Shown here: in pieces, positions 1 to 7,723 of the stretch
How positions within the stretch are numbered: the first letter of the stretch is position 1
Layout: each line of letters starts with the position of its first letter
DNA from: Fidelibacterota bacterium
Lineage (GTDB): Bacteria; Fidelibacterota; Fidelibacteria; Fidelibacterales; Fidelibacteraceae
NCBI GenBank assembly: GCA_030620575.1
Contig: JAUXEL010000002.1
Coordinates: forward strand, 1-35,495
Length of the DNA stretch: 35,495 nucleotides
Direction: 5' to 3'
The notes under the pieces: generated by a model
What the model saw: only the letters and a program-made list of their open reading frames with translations
Told to the model about the DNA's origin: nothing
The model's database searches: none
Program-made: the position numbers and the translations under genes

Positions 1-139
1 AACTCCTTGGCTCACAGAACGACATGGCTACGATCCGACTTGTTACTCCGAGGATATCTGCGTACTGTTTGACATACCACCGATATCCAACCATCTGGAC
101 CTGGCCTATGACAGTTATTTTTATTGTAGATACATTCAT
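1..139 (-). CDS. acyP: acylphosphatase-like protein (C-terminus outside window)
   Basis: The reading frame starts at an ATG at 139 and stays open to the window edge, giving 46 residues. It contains GQVQMVGYRWYVKQYA at about residues 12-27. This matches the acylphosphatase phosphate-binding loop and first helix (GxVQGVGFR...), including the catalytic Arg of the loop. Known members hydrolyse acyl phosphates in the cytosol. The usual second Gly of VQGVG is Met here, and the conserved NxxDG segment is not recognisable in the visible part, so this is a divergent member or one that decays further on. It lies 33 bp after trxA on the same strand and is probably the last visible gene of the long infC-initiated run. 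No clear ribosome binding site precedes the ATG. Confidence 0.6.
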   Translation of the reverse strand, partial: MNVSTIKITVIGQVQMVGYRWYVKQYADILGVTSRIVAMSFCEPRS

Positions 140-172
140 ATAAAAAATCCGTGGTATCCACGTATCTATGTA

Positions 173-499
173 TTAGATCAGTGTTTTTACTCGAGATTCA
201 ATGTCACTTTTGGGAACATTGCCAATAACTTGATCAGCGACTTTACCGTCTTTAACAAAAAGAAGTGTCGGAATAGAACGAATACCAAACTGCCCGGCGA
301 CCATGGGAAAATGATCAACATTTACTTTGGCGATATTAATTTTACCTTCATATTCTTTGGCAAGTTCTTCCAATTTTGGAGCGATCATCTTACATGGAGC
401 ACACCATGGAGCCCAAAAATCTACCAATACCGGTAATGGATTTGCTAAAACCTTCTCTTGAAAATTCTGATCGGTAACTTCGATCGTTAATTGTGACAT
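173..499 (-). CDS. trxA: thioredoxin
   Basis: A 108-residue single-domain thioredoxin, the normal family length. The active site is W32-C33-A-P-C36, so the canonical WCGPC has Ala in place of Gly. The cis-proline loop reads SIPT, and the FWAPWC entry is typical. There is no signal peptide, so it should act in the cytosol as a disulfide reductase recycled by thioredoxin reductase. An AGGAG ribosome binding site lies about 8 bp before the ATG at 499. A 65-bp gap separates it from the upstream ABC permease, which leaves room for its own promoter. A CAPC motif is also found in thioredoxins and oxidoreductases with slightly different redox potential, so the exact partner set is uncertain. Confidence 0.95.
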   Translation of the reverse strand: MSQLTIEVTDQNFQEKVLANPLPVLVDFWAPWCAPCKMIAPKLEELAKEYEGKINIAKVNVDHFPMVAGQFGIRSIPTLLFVKDGKVADQVIGNVPKSDIESRVKTLI

Positions 500-564
500 T
501 TATATTCTCCTATGTTTTTTTCAAGCGGAATATAGTAAATTTTTTCTCAATGTGTTAACAAATT

Positions 565-1821
565 CTATGCGCGAATCCATTGAATAATTTCCTTGAGCGT
601 TGCCCGTTTACCATACATGAGAATGGTAGTCCGGAATATTTTACTGCCAACCCAGGTAATACAGAGGATCCAGGCTATCAGATATATCATCATCACTATT
701 ATCTCCCAAAGCGGTGCGGATAACATCCCTATCTTTAATATCATCATAAATGGTGTTGTAAGAGGAATAAAAGATAATATAGTGGCTAAGGATGTATTCG
801 GGTTCAGCATAAGGGGTTGGATTAACATAAGGGGTAAAACGGCAAACAGAGATAAAAAACCTACCGATTGCTGGGCATCCCGTTCATTGTCATATAACGA
901 ACCCAGACTGATATATAATGACGCGTACATAAAATATCCCATGATGAAATAAATAAAATACCAAATAAGATCAAGAGTAAAGACATCCCGGGGTGATATA
1001 TCTATATTAATGAACGAACCACCATACATGGTAAATGCCAGGAGAATAACTAAATAAACAGAAATTTGAATAACACCAAGCAATCCAATACCAAGAATTT
1101 TACCCGCCATTAATTCATAGGGTTTTATACTGGACATCATAATTTCAATGATTCGATTTGAACGTTCCTCGATCACACCGCTGATAAGCATAGAAGAACC
1201 CATAACAATTCCCATTACTAACAGCCATAAAAACACACCGGGAACACCGTATTTTATAATTAAATTCGATTTTGTTGCGTCGCCTGTTTCCCCTACTTCA
1301 TAGACAGTAATATCAGGTTTATCAAGGACATATTTCATGTCTTCTTCTGTCAGTCCAAGAGATATGATACGCTGTTCCATCGTATACCGTTTTAACGCAC
1401 TCTCAAGTCGTAACATTTCATCAACGCCCACATCACTACCATGGAATATCCGGACCTGCGCTGTCTTCATAAAATCGGGCTGCAAAACGATTATGATACT
1501 CACATAATTATCCCGGATCAAGGTTTGAATGAGTGTGTCATGATTTAAAGGAGTGGAAACATATTCCTGTATGGTGTAAACCGGATTGCCCTTATCGTTG
1601 ATAGAAGCTTTTGAAAAATAATCAGATACATCAGCATAAATGTTATTTCCCTGATCAATGATCCCCATATTTTTTTCATCTATATCTCCACTAAGAGCAA
1701 AAATTGTAGGAACAACTGAGACTAACAGGATAACAAACGGCATAAACATGGAAATTAAAAAGGCTTTGGATTTAGCACCGCGTTTCAGTTCCCAATGGGC
1801 TATTGTCAAAATTTTACTCAT
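565..1821 (-). CDS. ABC-2 type exporter permease (NatB/YhaP-like)
   Basis: A 418-residue integral membrane protein. It has one N-terminal helix (about residues 13-37), a long extracytoplasmic domain of roughly 150 residues, and then about five hydrophobic helices in the C-terminal half (for example LWLLVMGIVMGSSMLISGVI). This is the ABC2_membrane_3 layout of NatB-like efflux permeases. I chose the ATG at 1821 rather than one 33 bp upstream because GGAGATAACA precedes it directly and the protein then begins MSKILTIAHWELKR, typical of the family. It overlaps the end of the ATPase gene by 8 bp, so the two are almost certainly translationally coupled and form one transporter. The substrate cannot be told; relatives export sodium, drugs or peptides. 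Confidence 0.85.
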   Translation of the reverse strand: MSKILTIAHWELKRGAKSKAFLISMFMPFVILLVSVVPTIFALSGDIDEKNMGIIDQGNNIYADVSDYFSKASINDKGNPVYTIQEYVSTPLNHDTLIQTLIRDNYVSIIIVLQPDFMKTAQVRIFHGSDVGVDEMLRLESALKRYTMEQRIISLGLTEEDMKYVLDKPDITVYEVGETGDATKSNLIIKYGVPGVFLWLLVMGIVMGSSMLISGVIEERSNRIIEIMMSSIKPYELMAGKILGIGLLGVIQISVYLVILLAFTMYGGSFINIDISPRDVFTLDLIWYFIYFIMGYFMYASLYISLGSLYDNERDAQQSVGFLSLFAVLPLMLIQPLMLNPNTSLATILSFIPLTTPFMMILKIGMLSAPLWEIIVMMIYLIAWILCITWVGSKIFRTTILMYGKRATLKEIIQWIRA

Positions 1822-2527
1822 TGTTATCTCCAACCAATGCAATAAAGGCATCATCTAAGCGGCCGCCATGTTGATCCATAATTTCCCGTGTAATTCCGTA
1901 GCTAATAATCTTTCCTTTATGGATCAGACACATGGTATCACATATTTCTTCTACCTTTGCCATTTGATGAGTACTCAATATAACCGTTCGCCCTCGGGAT
2001 TTAAAATCTAAAATAATATTCCGTAATATCTTTTGATTTACCGGATCCAATCCGGTAAAGGGCTCATCCAACAGCAACAATGTAGGTTCATTTATCACGG
2101 CAATAATAAATTGAACTTTCTGCTGATTTCCTTTAGATAATTCAGCCACTTTTTTATTCGCCAAATTTTCAATATGCAACTTGGAAAACCATATCTTGGC
2201 ATGCTCCCTAGCCTTTTGGGTAGATAAAGATTTTAATTTACCAAAATACTCCACTACCTCACAAACTTTCGCTTTTTGGTAAATACCGCGTTCTTCCGGT
2301 AAATATCCGATTTTGCTGTACTCGCAGTGAATACTGGGTACACCGTTAATGCTAATATTTCCCTTATCCGGTTGAATAATATCCATTATCATACGTAAAA
2401 CTGTTGTTTTACCGGCACCGTTTGGACCAAGAAATCCAAAGATTTCCCCTTTTGATATTTCAAGGGATATATCGTCAACTGCTGTAATACCGGTAAAGCG
2501 TTTTGTAATATGATCAATTTTAAGCAT
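1814..2527 (-). CDS. ABC exporter ATP-binding subunit (NatA-like)
   Basis: A 237-residue ABC ATPase with all motifs. Walker A is GPNGAGKT (residues 34-41), the signature is LSKGNQQK from residue 130, Walker B is LLLLDEP (D154, E155), and the switch His lies in LSTHQM. The NQQK version of the signature is characteristic of the NatA/YhaQ-type exporter ATPases. It powers the permease encoded immediately downstream, with which it overlaps by 8 bp. Its start overlaps the end of the BatD-like gene by 8 bp. The transporter is thus coupled to the MoxR/DUF58 cluster, although no direct functional link is established. Confidence 0.92.
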   Translation of the reverse strand: MLKIDHITKRFTGITAVDDISLEISKGEIFGFLGPNGAGKTTVLRMIMDIIQPDKGNISINGVPSIHCEYSKIGYLPEERGIYQKAKVCEVVEYFGKLKSLSTQKAREHAKIWFSKLHIENLANKKVAELSKGNQQKVQFIIAVINEPTLLLLDEPFTGLDPVNQKILRNIILDFKSRGRTVILSTHQMAKVEEICDTMCLIHKGKIISYGITREIMDQHGGRLDDAFIALVGDNNE

Positions 2528-3419
2528 CGTTTTCCTTTAAATATTCATTCGGGATAACAATAGTTTTAATTAAAGTAATATCCTTTTCGCACTGTTTTGC
2601 ATCGGCAATGCCTTTAGCAAATTTAATAAGATCGGCAAATTGAAAAAACAAATATAATTTTTGGTAACATTCAGGAGCGACATAAGGTTTTAAAACCGGT
2701 AATAATTCTGAAGTGCTGAGTTCATGAAGATGAATAAAATAAATACCCTCATAATATTCGCGTAATATATAAGTTAATTCCAGATAAAATAGTTTCCATT
2801 GTTTCTTTTCGGGATATTTTTGTGATTTAAGGATATCAATTGCATAACGGGCTTTATCATGGGGAGATTCCCATACCTGTTCAATATTCGGCTTTTGTAA
2901 TTTATGGTGACGAATACCAAGCCACAACAACATGATGCTTAATGCAAGAAAAACTGTTGTGATCAAATATTCCCACCAAGTCATTAAATGTAGAGGAAGC
3001 GGAGGATTCATGGCAATTGCCGAAATATTGCTGTCTAATATCGATTGGATATAAATATATTTTTCAGGTGTATAGAGTGTATCCCGCGTGCCGAATCCTG
3101 TAGAATCTGCAAATACAACAGGCATAGCGGGAATACGGACAAATCCGGTATCAAATGCTACACCTTCCAGGTATAAGCTGACAATATTCCGGTGTTTTTT
3201 AATTTGAGACTTTGTCCGGTTGTCTAATATTTCAATATCTGTAATCCATTCCTGTACATCAGGCATCATAAAAAAATGCTTTTCCGGTCCGCTCAAGATA
3301 TAGGTAATATGGATTCTATCGCCAATAAATATATTCTGTTCATCAATGTCCATCTTGAGATGAACATCCTGAGCAATAAGCATTCCCGCAATAGTGATCA
3401 ACAGTATAAAGCGTTTCAT
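2520..3419 (-). CDS. BatD/DUF4381-like membrane protein of the MoxR-DUF58 cluster
   Basis: A 299-residue protein with a signal peptide (MKRFILLITIAGMLIAQ). A periplasmic beta-rich domain (about 18-140) resembles the N-terminus of BatD, with segments such as IGDRIHITYILSG. One membrane helix follows (about 149-167, EYLITTVFLALSIMLLWLG), then a cytoplasmic helical domain of about 130 residues. The arrangement matches the small BatD or DUF4381-type partner usually encoded after moxR and a DUF58 gene. Its ATG overlaps the DUF58 stop codon (ATGA), so coupling is clear. The likely role is as a membrane anchor or sensor for the AAA+/vWA machinery, by analogy with Bat operons. Sequence alone does not settle whether it belongs to the BatD or DUF4381 family. 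Confidence 0.65.
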   Translation of the reverse strand: MKRFILLITIAGMLIAQDVHLKMDIDEQNIFIGDRIHITYILSGPEKHFFMMPDVQEWITDIEILDNRTKSQIKKHRNIVSLYLEGVAFDTGFVRIPAMPVVFADSTGFGTRDTLYTPEKYIYIQSILDSNISAIAMNPPLPLHLMTWWEYLITTVFLALSIMLLWLGIRHHKLQKPNIEQVWESPHDKARYAIDILKSQKYPEKKQWKLFYLELTYILREYYEGIYFIHLHELSTSELLPVLKPYVAPECYQKLYLFFQFADLIKFAKGIADAKQCEKDITLIKTIVIPNEYLKENDA

Positions 3420-4297
3420 CGGTATTGATGCTTTCCCCTTGTTTTAAAAAACCGGTTTAAGGGTTCGATGTAGGAAGTATCAGTATTAATATGAATCAAA
3501 TCTGTTTTATTTTTACGGCACATAGTTTCCAGCTCCCGGGTACGCTCAATATAACGTTGCGCATAGGTATCCCGAACACTTTTACGGGATGTATCAATGA
3601 CCATTTTCTCACCGGATTCGGCATCGTAACAAGAGAACAAGCCAATATTTGGTAATGCTTTATCAAGCGGATCGACAATATGCACCATAATTAAATCATG
3701 TTTATTGGAAACGGCTTTCAAGGCATGATCAAAATCTGTATCATAAAAATCACTTAAAAGAAAAACGATACTGCGTTTGTGTGCTACACGGGATAAAAAC
3801 TCCAGGGCTTTTTCAATACAAGTGTCTTTTCCTTCATATTCACCGAACAGTACTTCCCGTATAACCTGCATGGCATATCCTTTGCCCTTTCGGGGAGCTA
3901 AATATTTTTCAATATCACTGGTAAAATTTATCAGACCAACTTTATCTCCGTTTTTAATAGCGCTAAAAGCCAATACCGAGCAAATTTCAGCAGCAAGCTC
4001 ACTTTTAAAGCGTTCCGTACTTCCAACATGTCCTGATGCCGATACATCAACCAAAAAATAAACGGTTAATTCCCGTTCCTCTTCCATTACTTTTATAAAA
4101 GGTTTATTATTGCGGGCTGTTACATTCCAGTCGATCATCCGGACATCGTCTCCGGGTTGGTATTCCCGGACTTCAGAAAATGACATCCCTTTTCCTTTAA
4201 ATATTGAACGGTATTCCCCGGAAAATACGTCATTTACAATCCGGCGCGTTTGAATTTCAACCTGTTTTACTTTATGTAATATATCTTTGGAAAGCAT
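3416..4297 (-). CDS. DUF58 (vWA-like) protein
   Basis: A 293-residue DUF58 protein. The family signature EVREYQPGDDVRMIDWNVTA occupies about residues 42-61. A vWA-like fold follows, with a DxSxS metal site (D84, S86, S88 in DVSASG) and a second acidic loop (LLSDF). There are no membrane helices, unlike BatA/BatB. Known DUF58 proteins are partners of MoxR AAA+ ATPases in metal insertion, complex assembly or stress tolerance. The start lies 2 bp after the moxR stop and the stop overlaps the next gene as ATGA, so the three genes form a tight translational unit. The client protein is unknown. Confidence 0.92.
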   Translation of the reverse strand: MLSKDILHKVKQVEIQTRRIVNDVFSGEYRSIFKGKGMSFSEVREYQPGDDVRMIDWNVTARNNKPFIKVMEEERELTVYFLVDVSASGHVGSTERFKSELAAEICSVLAFSAIKNGDKVGLINFTSDIEKYLAPRKGKGYAMQVIREVLFGEYEGKDTCIEKALEFLSRVAHKRSIVFLLSDFYDTDFDHALKAVSNKHDLIMVHIVDPLDKALPNIGLFSCYDAESGEKMVIDTSRKSVRDTYAQRYIERTRELETMCRKNKTDLIHINTDTSYIEPLNRFFKTRGKHQYR

Positions 4298-4299
4298 CG

Positions 4300-5292
4300 T
4301 TATGGAACCGGAATAGTATCAAATATCGTTTTGATTATATCTTCTGCCGTAATATCTTCGGCTTCTGCTTCAAAAGAAAGAAGTATGCGGTGACGTAATA
4401 CATCCATACCTAACTCACGAATATCTTCCGGAGTAACATAACCCCGATGCTGTAAGAAAGCGTGCGCTTTTGCTGCCTTTATCAAATTAAGTGATGCACG
4501 GGGTGATGCACCAACATCGATCAAACCCCGAAGGGAGTCAAGCTTGAATTTATCGGGATACCGTGTTGCAAATACAATATCAGTTACATATTTATGAATT
4601 TTTTCATCCACATAAATACTACGAACAATTTTGCGTGCATTTAATATCTGTTTGGGTTTTACTACAGCAGATACAAGGTCAGGAAGCACATTTGAAGTTA
4701 ATAGGACCAGCATTTTCATCTCATCTTCCTGACTTGGATAATCAACTTTGACCTTTAACATGAAACGGTCAACCTGCGCCTCAGGTAATGGATACGTTCC
4801 TTCCTGTTCAATGGGATTTTGTGTTGCCAAAACCAGGAACGGTTCTTCCAGAGGATACGTTGTATCACCGATGCTGACCTGTTTTTCTTCCATGGCTTCC
4901 AGAAGCGCGGCCTGAACTTTTGCGGGTGAACGGTTAATTTCATCGGCTAAAATAATATTCGCAAAAATCGGCCCTTTCTTAACTTCAAAAGATGATTCTT
5001 TTTGATTATAGATCAAGGTTCCGATTAAATCCGATGGCAGTAAGTCCGGAGTAAATTGAATGCGATGGAACTGTGTATTAATGGACTGAGCCAATGATTT
5101 TACTGCAAGGGTCTTTGCCAGTCCGGGAACACCTTCCAATAAAATATGTCCTTCAGCCAGCAGACCGATCAACAGGCGCTGAACCATTTTTTCCTGTCCG
5201 ACCAAAACCTTTTTTAACTCGGATTGGATCGCATCTACAAATATACTTTCTTTTTGAATTTGTTCATTTAATATTGCAAGATTAAAATCCAT
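4300..5292 (-). CDS. MoxR family AAA+ ATPase
   Basis: A 330-residue MoxR-type ATPase of typical length. Walker A is GVPGLAKT (residues 54-61), Walker B is IILADEINR (D117, E118), sensor 1 is ATQNP, and the arginine region is EAQVDRF. The C-terminal lid contains GASPRAS. MoxR ATPases act as chaperones with vWA-domain partners, and the DUF58 gene 2 bp downstream is the expected partner. The gene begins 12 bp after the BamD-like lipoprotein gene, so the cluster continues the upstream envelope operon. The specific substrate is not known. Confidence 0.95.
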   Translation of the reverse strand: MDFNLAILNEQIQKESIFVDAIQSELKKVLVGQEKMVQRLLIGLLAEGHILLEGVPGLAKTLAVKSLAQSINTQFHRIQFTPDLLPSDLIGTLIYNQKESSFEVKKGPIFANIILADEINRSPAKVQAALLEAMEEKQVSIGDTTYPLEEPFLVLATQNPIEQEGTYPLPEAQVDRFMLKVKVDYPSQEDEMKMLVLLTSNVLPDLVSAVVKPKQILNARKIVRSIYVDEKIHKYVTDIVFATRYPDKFKLDSLRGLIDVGASPRASLNLIKAAKAHAFLQHRGYVTPEDIRELGMDVLRHRILLSFEAEAEDITAEDIIKTIFDTIPVP

Positions 5293-5304
5293 GTATTGCC
5301 CTTT

Positions 5305-5805
5305 TTACTCACTTGTAGTGTTTTTCATTATACCTTTTAATTCTTCAATTTGGTCCAATTCCTTACCCAGATTCCGTAATTCGAATTCGACTGATGCAAC
5401 CAATGGATGGTTGGGATAATCACGAATAAATTTATTGTATTCTATTTTCGCCCGATCATAATCTTTCATAATATTTGCTAAAGTATATCCTGCCATAAAA
5501 CGTGCTTTTGGGGCATCCGCATGGGATGGATATTCATCTGCAATATAAGAATAATTTTTTACACAAGTTTCAAAGTCCTGTAAATCACTGGCGTAAATTT
5601 CGGCCAGACGATAAATCGCTTTTACCGCTAAAGGATCTTCCGGATACATATTAGACAGTTTCTCAAAAGTTTTTATTGAGCGGGAATACTTTTCTTGTTT
5701 GTATAAGTTTGTCCCGTCTTGAAACATTTTTTCTGCAGTTCGATTATCTGAACATGAGGATATCAGGATGCCCGCTGCAAATAATATTACGATCAGTTTT
5801 TTCAT
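5305..5805 (-). CDS. BamD/YfiO-like TPR lipoprotein
   Basis: A 166-residue lipoprotein. It has a lysine-positive, hydrophobic leader ending in the lipobox ISSC (Cys at about residue 18), followed by TPR-like repeats such as LYKQEKYSRSIKTFEKL and YDRAKIEYNKFIRDYPNHP. The pattern matches BamD/YbgF/tol-pal-associated TPR lipoproteins, but it is shorter than E. coli BamD (about 245 residues). Placement right after tamA suggests a role in outer-membrane protein assembly or cell-envelope coordination. A generic TPR lipoprotein function cannot be excluded. Confidence 0.7.
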   Translation of the reverse strand: MKKLIVILFAAGILISSCSDNRTAEKMFQDGTNLYKQEKYSRSIKTFEKLSNMYPEDPLAVKAIYRLAEIYASDLQDFETCVKNYSYIADEYPSHADAPKARFMAGYTLANIMKDYDRAKIEYNKFIRDYPNHPLVASVEFELRNLGKELDQIEELKGIMKNTTSE

Positions 5806-5860
5806 TTTTCTTTACTCCTTAATTAACATTTCTATCCATGTAATTTAAATTATTTCATAT

Positions 5861-7723
5861 CTAAAAGGCAAATAAAAGACCAAAATTAATACGATTTATA
5901 AATGGTTTTTCAATATCCCTGTCTGTCCCGATATTTGGATCATTAATAATAATCGGCAACTCTATGCGAACCGGCCCTATGGGTGTTTTATAGTAAATTC
6001 CAAATCCGGTGTTTACATAATAAGCATTCCAATCTGCAATATTGGAAAAATCATCATCAAGTTTGCCAGCATCAAGAAATATATTTACACCAAAATTCCA
6101 TATCAAATCGAGACGTAGCTCAAGATTTCCCATTAATTTTGATTTACCGGCATAGATAGTGGCCGGGATAGTATCTTCTAAGACTATTTGATAAGGATTT
6201 CCAATAGATTGAAACCATCCCCGTACCGTTGTTTCACTCCCCATTCGATACAGATAAATGGGGTTGATGGTTTTTCTGTCAAAGAACTGACCGACCTCTA
6301 TACGGCCCGCCATGACGAGGTTGCGAAAAAGACGCGTATAGGTATTTATCGATGTTTCCAAACGATAATATTGTGTTTCAGTCTCTTCTTGTATACCTAG
6401 CACATACCCGCTATACAAAAGAATGTTCCAGCCTTTTGTAGGAAAAATATAATTATCTCTGTTGTCGAATCGTGATTGCAACCTGAATTCCATTAAAGGT
6501 TCAAAACCTCTTTCTGATAATTCACTTTTTACATTTTTTAATGAAAACGAACTGAAGGTGTAAATTTTACGATTGTAGCGCCAGATGCTTGATAAATTTA
6601 TACCATAATCTGTTAAAATATCATCTTTACTTATACTCTTCTCACTGAAAGGAGAATAAACATCACGGTGGTAGTAAATTTTAAACGTACTTGGCAATCG
6701 GAATACAAGCAACCAGGGAACAGCATATGCAATTTCTGCATTGACCGCATGATCAATGCGAATATTGTGAAATAAAGCTTCATATGTTACACTCATGCTT
6801 AACCTGTGAGCCCGGTGCGAAATATTTTTATGTACCCATTCCGGTTGAATGAACAGTGAAGAATAGCTGATTTCTTCTGTATATCCCTGGCGGGCACCAA
6901 ATTGCACATCAAAACGCCGGGGTTTACTTTCTACAACTTTCACATCCAAGTTAAGGGTCTGCTCTGTCGAATCCGGATTAACGGGAACAATATTTACTGA
7001 ATTAAATGCGCCCATTTCATAGATGCGGTCCTGTGTTTGATTGATCTTGTCCAGTCGATAAGATTTACCTTCTTCAATAGTTAGATGCTTTCGTATTGAT
7101 TTTTCATAGACAGTTTTATTTCCTTTAATACTGATATTTTTTACTTGATAAGACCTGTCTTCATTAATATATAAAGTAATTTCCAGATTTGAACTCCAGT
7201 CAAACTCTTCCCGGATAGTTGCAAAAGGATGCCCTAATTCACTATATCGTGAAAGTATTTTCTTAAAATTATTGTAATAAATATATTGCCGGAAGGGATC
7301 ACCAATATGCAGGTCCAGTATTTCAAGAATCTCTCCATCACTGAGCAGTGTGTTCCCTTCAATGGATATTTGTTTGAGGGTAAAGCGTTCATTCTCGTTA
7401 ATATTAAAATATAGATGCAGGGCTTCTTTTTCATAAATAATCAAAGAATCCTGTACTGTACAATTTAAAAATCCTTCACTGATATAATAATTTTTAATTG
7501 CTTTTGTCTGTGATTTTATAAAGCGGTAAGATATTCGCCGCATACCGCGTTTTGTTATTACCGGTTTGATATCAATAATTTGTTTTAACTGATTATTCTT
7601 GAAACTCTGGTTACCCTTGAATATTACCTTGCGCAACTTATAATCTAACAGAACATCTTCATCTTGAGCAAAAAGAAACCCTGCTGACAAAATTAACAGA
7701 AATATTAGCAGAAAACGTTTCAT
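5861..7723 (-). CDS. tamA: TamA/Omp85-family outer-membrane assembly protein
   Basis: A 620-residue Omp85 protein with a cleavable signal peptide (ending near FLFAQ), about three POTRA domains (roughly 27-110, 112-186, 189-262) and a C-terminal 16-strand-type barrel ending in Phe. The conserved loop-6 motif reads VRGW (family VRGY/F). The N-terminal POTRA repeats contain IEGN/IKGN turns typical of the family. It sits immediately after tamB with a TAATG overlap, which argues for TamA rather than BamA. TamA with TamB helps insert outer-membrane proteins and is implicated in lipid transport across the periplasm. A BamA-type function cannot be excluded from sequence alone because both share the fold. 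Confidence 0.88.
   Translation of the reverse strand: MKRFLLIFLLILSAGFLFAQDEDVLLDYKLRKVIFKGNQSFKNNQLKQIIDIKPVITKRGMRRISYRFIKSQTKAIKNYYISEGFLNCTVQDSLIIYEKEALHLYFNINENERFTLKQISIEGNTLLSDGEILEILDLHIGDPFRQYIYYNNFKKILSRYSELGHPFATIREEFDWSSNLEITLYINEDRSYQVKNISIKGNKTVYEKSIRKHLTIEEGKSYRLDKINQTQDRIYEMGAFNSVNIVPVNPDSTEQTLNLDVKVVESKPRRFDVQFGARQGYTEEISYSSLFIQPEWVHKNISHRAHRLSMSVTYEALFHNIRIDHAVNAEIAYAVPWLLVFRLPSTFKIYYHRDVYSPFSEKSISKDDILTDYGINLSSIWRYNRKIYTFSSFSLKNVKSELSERGFEPLMEFRLQSRFDNRDNYIFPTKGWNILLYSGYVLGIQEETETQYYRLETSINTYTRLFRNLVMAGRIEVGQFFDRKTINPIYLYRMGSETTVRGWFQSIGNPYQIVLEDTIPATIYAGKSKLMGNLELRLDLIWNFGVNIFLDAGKLDDDFSNIADWNAYYVNTGFGIYYKTPIGPVRIELPIIINDPNIGTDRDIEKPFINRINFGLLFAF

Noticed and set aside
2-436. 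Long open frame on the plus strand across acyP and trxA
   Set aside because: It has no recognisable protein features and is fully antisense to trxA and the acylphosphatase, both of which have clear motifs.
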